Assembly: GCF_000024125.1 (NCBI RefSeq) | Contig: NC_013222.1 | Location: 2,738,501 to 2,802,500 of the forward strand | DNA length: 64,000 nucleotides | From: Robiginitalea biformata HTCC2501 | GTDB taxonomy: Bacteria; Bacteroidota; Bacteroidia; Flavobacteriales; Flavobacteriaceae | Direction: 5' to 3' | Shown: positions 63,311 to 64,000 of the stretch, piece after piece | Layout: every line of letters begins with the position of its first letter | Position numbering within the stretch: the stretch's first letter is position 1 | Notes under the pieces: generated by a model | The model's input: the letters and a program-made list of their open reading frames with translations, nothing else | Database searches by the model: none | What the model was told of the DNA's origin: nothing | Position numbers and translations under genes: made by a program

Positions 63311-64000
63311 TTAATCATTCGCATTGTTTGTTGGCCGAACAGATTGCCTGTCCGGGAAATACCAAAACGGGATCCGAATAACCGTGCGGGTATAGACGGA
63401 ATCGCGTCGGTGGTCCTTGCGGCGCACGTGGAGGGTATGCCTGCCGCTGGCCACTTGTTCGAGGTCCAGGAAGGTCTCGTAACCTATCTGATTTCGCCGG
63501 TTAAGGGCAAAGACAAATTCCGGTTTGAAATCCAGGCTATCCACCGACAGGGTATACATGTCCTCCAGGGTACTCAGGTAGTCCCGGGTGCCCTCGGAAA
63601 GTTGTTGCCAACCCAGGTGGCCTTCTGAAAAAACTGAGAAAATGCCCCGGCGGTCTTCTTCGGGTTCCAATTCCTTGTTGAAATAAAACACATCGTCCTC
63701 CACGGTGCTGCCGTAGACGACAAAGACGTTCAGGAACGGGTCGGTAATGACCTTTGAGGGGATGGACGCCCGGTCGACAAAATAGATGTCTTCATCCAGT
63801 TCGTCTACATAATTCGCATTGCCTGCAGAATACTCGTTTGTATTGAATTCCTTCCTCAGATAATTGGACGTGCTGAAGCCGGTCCCCGCCAGGATGGTCA
63901 GGCCCAGGTAGATCGGGACTACCAGCCAGCTCAGGCGCTTTCCGAACTTCGTGTCCAGAAAATTATAGACCATCGGGCGATACAGGAAGGAAAGCGTCAG
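63311..64000 (-). CDS. Membrane-anchored protein of unknown function, 5' end outside the window
   Basis: The frame is open to the window edge and encodes at least 230 residues; the internal ATG at 63973 is probably not the start, since LTLSFLYRP precedes it in frame. One TM helix (LSWLVVPIYLGLTILAGTGF) is followed by a soluble part rich in Asp, Glu and Tyr (DELDEDIYFVDRASIPSKVI) and an end with basic beta strands (RHTLHVRRKDHRRDS). It is probably an outward-facing domain of a larger membrane protein. I do not recognise the family. It runs directly into the amidohydrolase. Confidence 0.65.
   Translation of the reverse strand: MTLSFLYRPMVYNFLDTKFGKRLSWLVVPIYLGLTILAGTGFSTSNYLRKEFNTNEYSAGNANYVDELDEDIYFVDRASIPSKVITDPFLNVFVVYGSTVEDDVFYFNKELEPEEDRRGIFSVFSEGHLGWQQLSEGTRDYLSTLEDMYTLSVDSLDFKPEFVFALNRRNQIGYETFLDLEQVASGRHTLHVRRKDHRRDSVYTRTVIRIPFWYFPDRQSVRPTNNAND

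Overview
The window reads as a continuous piece of chromosome from a high-G+C member of the Flavobacteriaceae (Bacteroidota), resembling marine genera such as Robiginitalea. This is an inference from four things: Bacteroidota -7 promoter boxes of the form TAnnTTTG; type IX secretion parts (a PorP/SprF-like barrel and PorD); YtxJ, a bacillithiol-linked thiol protein; and a gene order typical of flavobacteria (DUF6913-dapA-bamD-rpoZ-coaBC-porD-recN-fabI). There is no rRNA operon, prophage, insertion sequence, CRISPR array or recognisable tRNA. Coding density is very high. No gap between genes exceeds about 210 bases, and starts often overlap the previous stop (ATGA, TGATG or TTGA).

Layout. 0-6 kb: the tail of a histidine kinase, its response regulator, an unknown Cys-containing protein, convergent glyA, then fahA and a lipoprotein. 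6-13 kb: ytxJ diverging from clpB, a TetR regulator, a PorP/SprF-like barrel with extra C-terminal domains, two lipoproteins and smpB. 13-21 kb: pcm, then a long plus-strand run (oxidoreductase, hbd, DUF1015, yggS, exonuclease/GIY-YIG, potassium channel, miaA, gluconokinase). 21-34 kb: a long minus-strand block read from right to left: DUF6913, dapA, bamD, rpoZ, coaBC, porD, recN, fabI, a probable SRP-type RNA, a glycosyltransferase, a YbbR-like protein, coaE and an RprX/RprY-like two-component pair. 34-43 kb: a 5'-nucleotidase split into two lipoprotein genes, a small unknown gene, the ligA-prmC-GNAT set, and the divergent ribD-HAD-EamA-YigZ set. 43-54 kb: dnaA, a low-molecular-weight phosphatase, an RsmI-like methyltransferase, two wall hydrolases (one is mltG), dapF, a DegP-type protease, a long-form GAPDH, then a coiled-coil membrane protein, trmD and rplS. 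54-64 kb: rocD, rlmD, DUF6452/DUF6048, a THUMP methyltransferase, a ZIP transporter, a ThuA-domain protein, a PAQR/hemolysin III protein, an amidohydrolase and a membrane protein cut by the window edge.

Most of the content is core metabolism and information processing: one-carbon, lysine/meso-DAP, CoA, fatty acid, riboflavin and ornithine metabolism; replication, repair and translation; envelope assembly. I did not find a clearly new multi-gene system. The most interesting signals are small: an SRP-like RNA wedged between fabI and a glycosyltransferase gene; -7 boxes 4-6 bases from start codons, suggesting leaderless mRNAs; a 33-bp in-frame duplication beside the NPPY motif of prmC; two tandem-repeat arrays in one intergenic region; and a four-Cys insert in ornithine aminotransferase.
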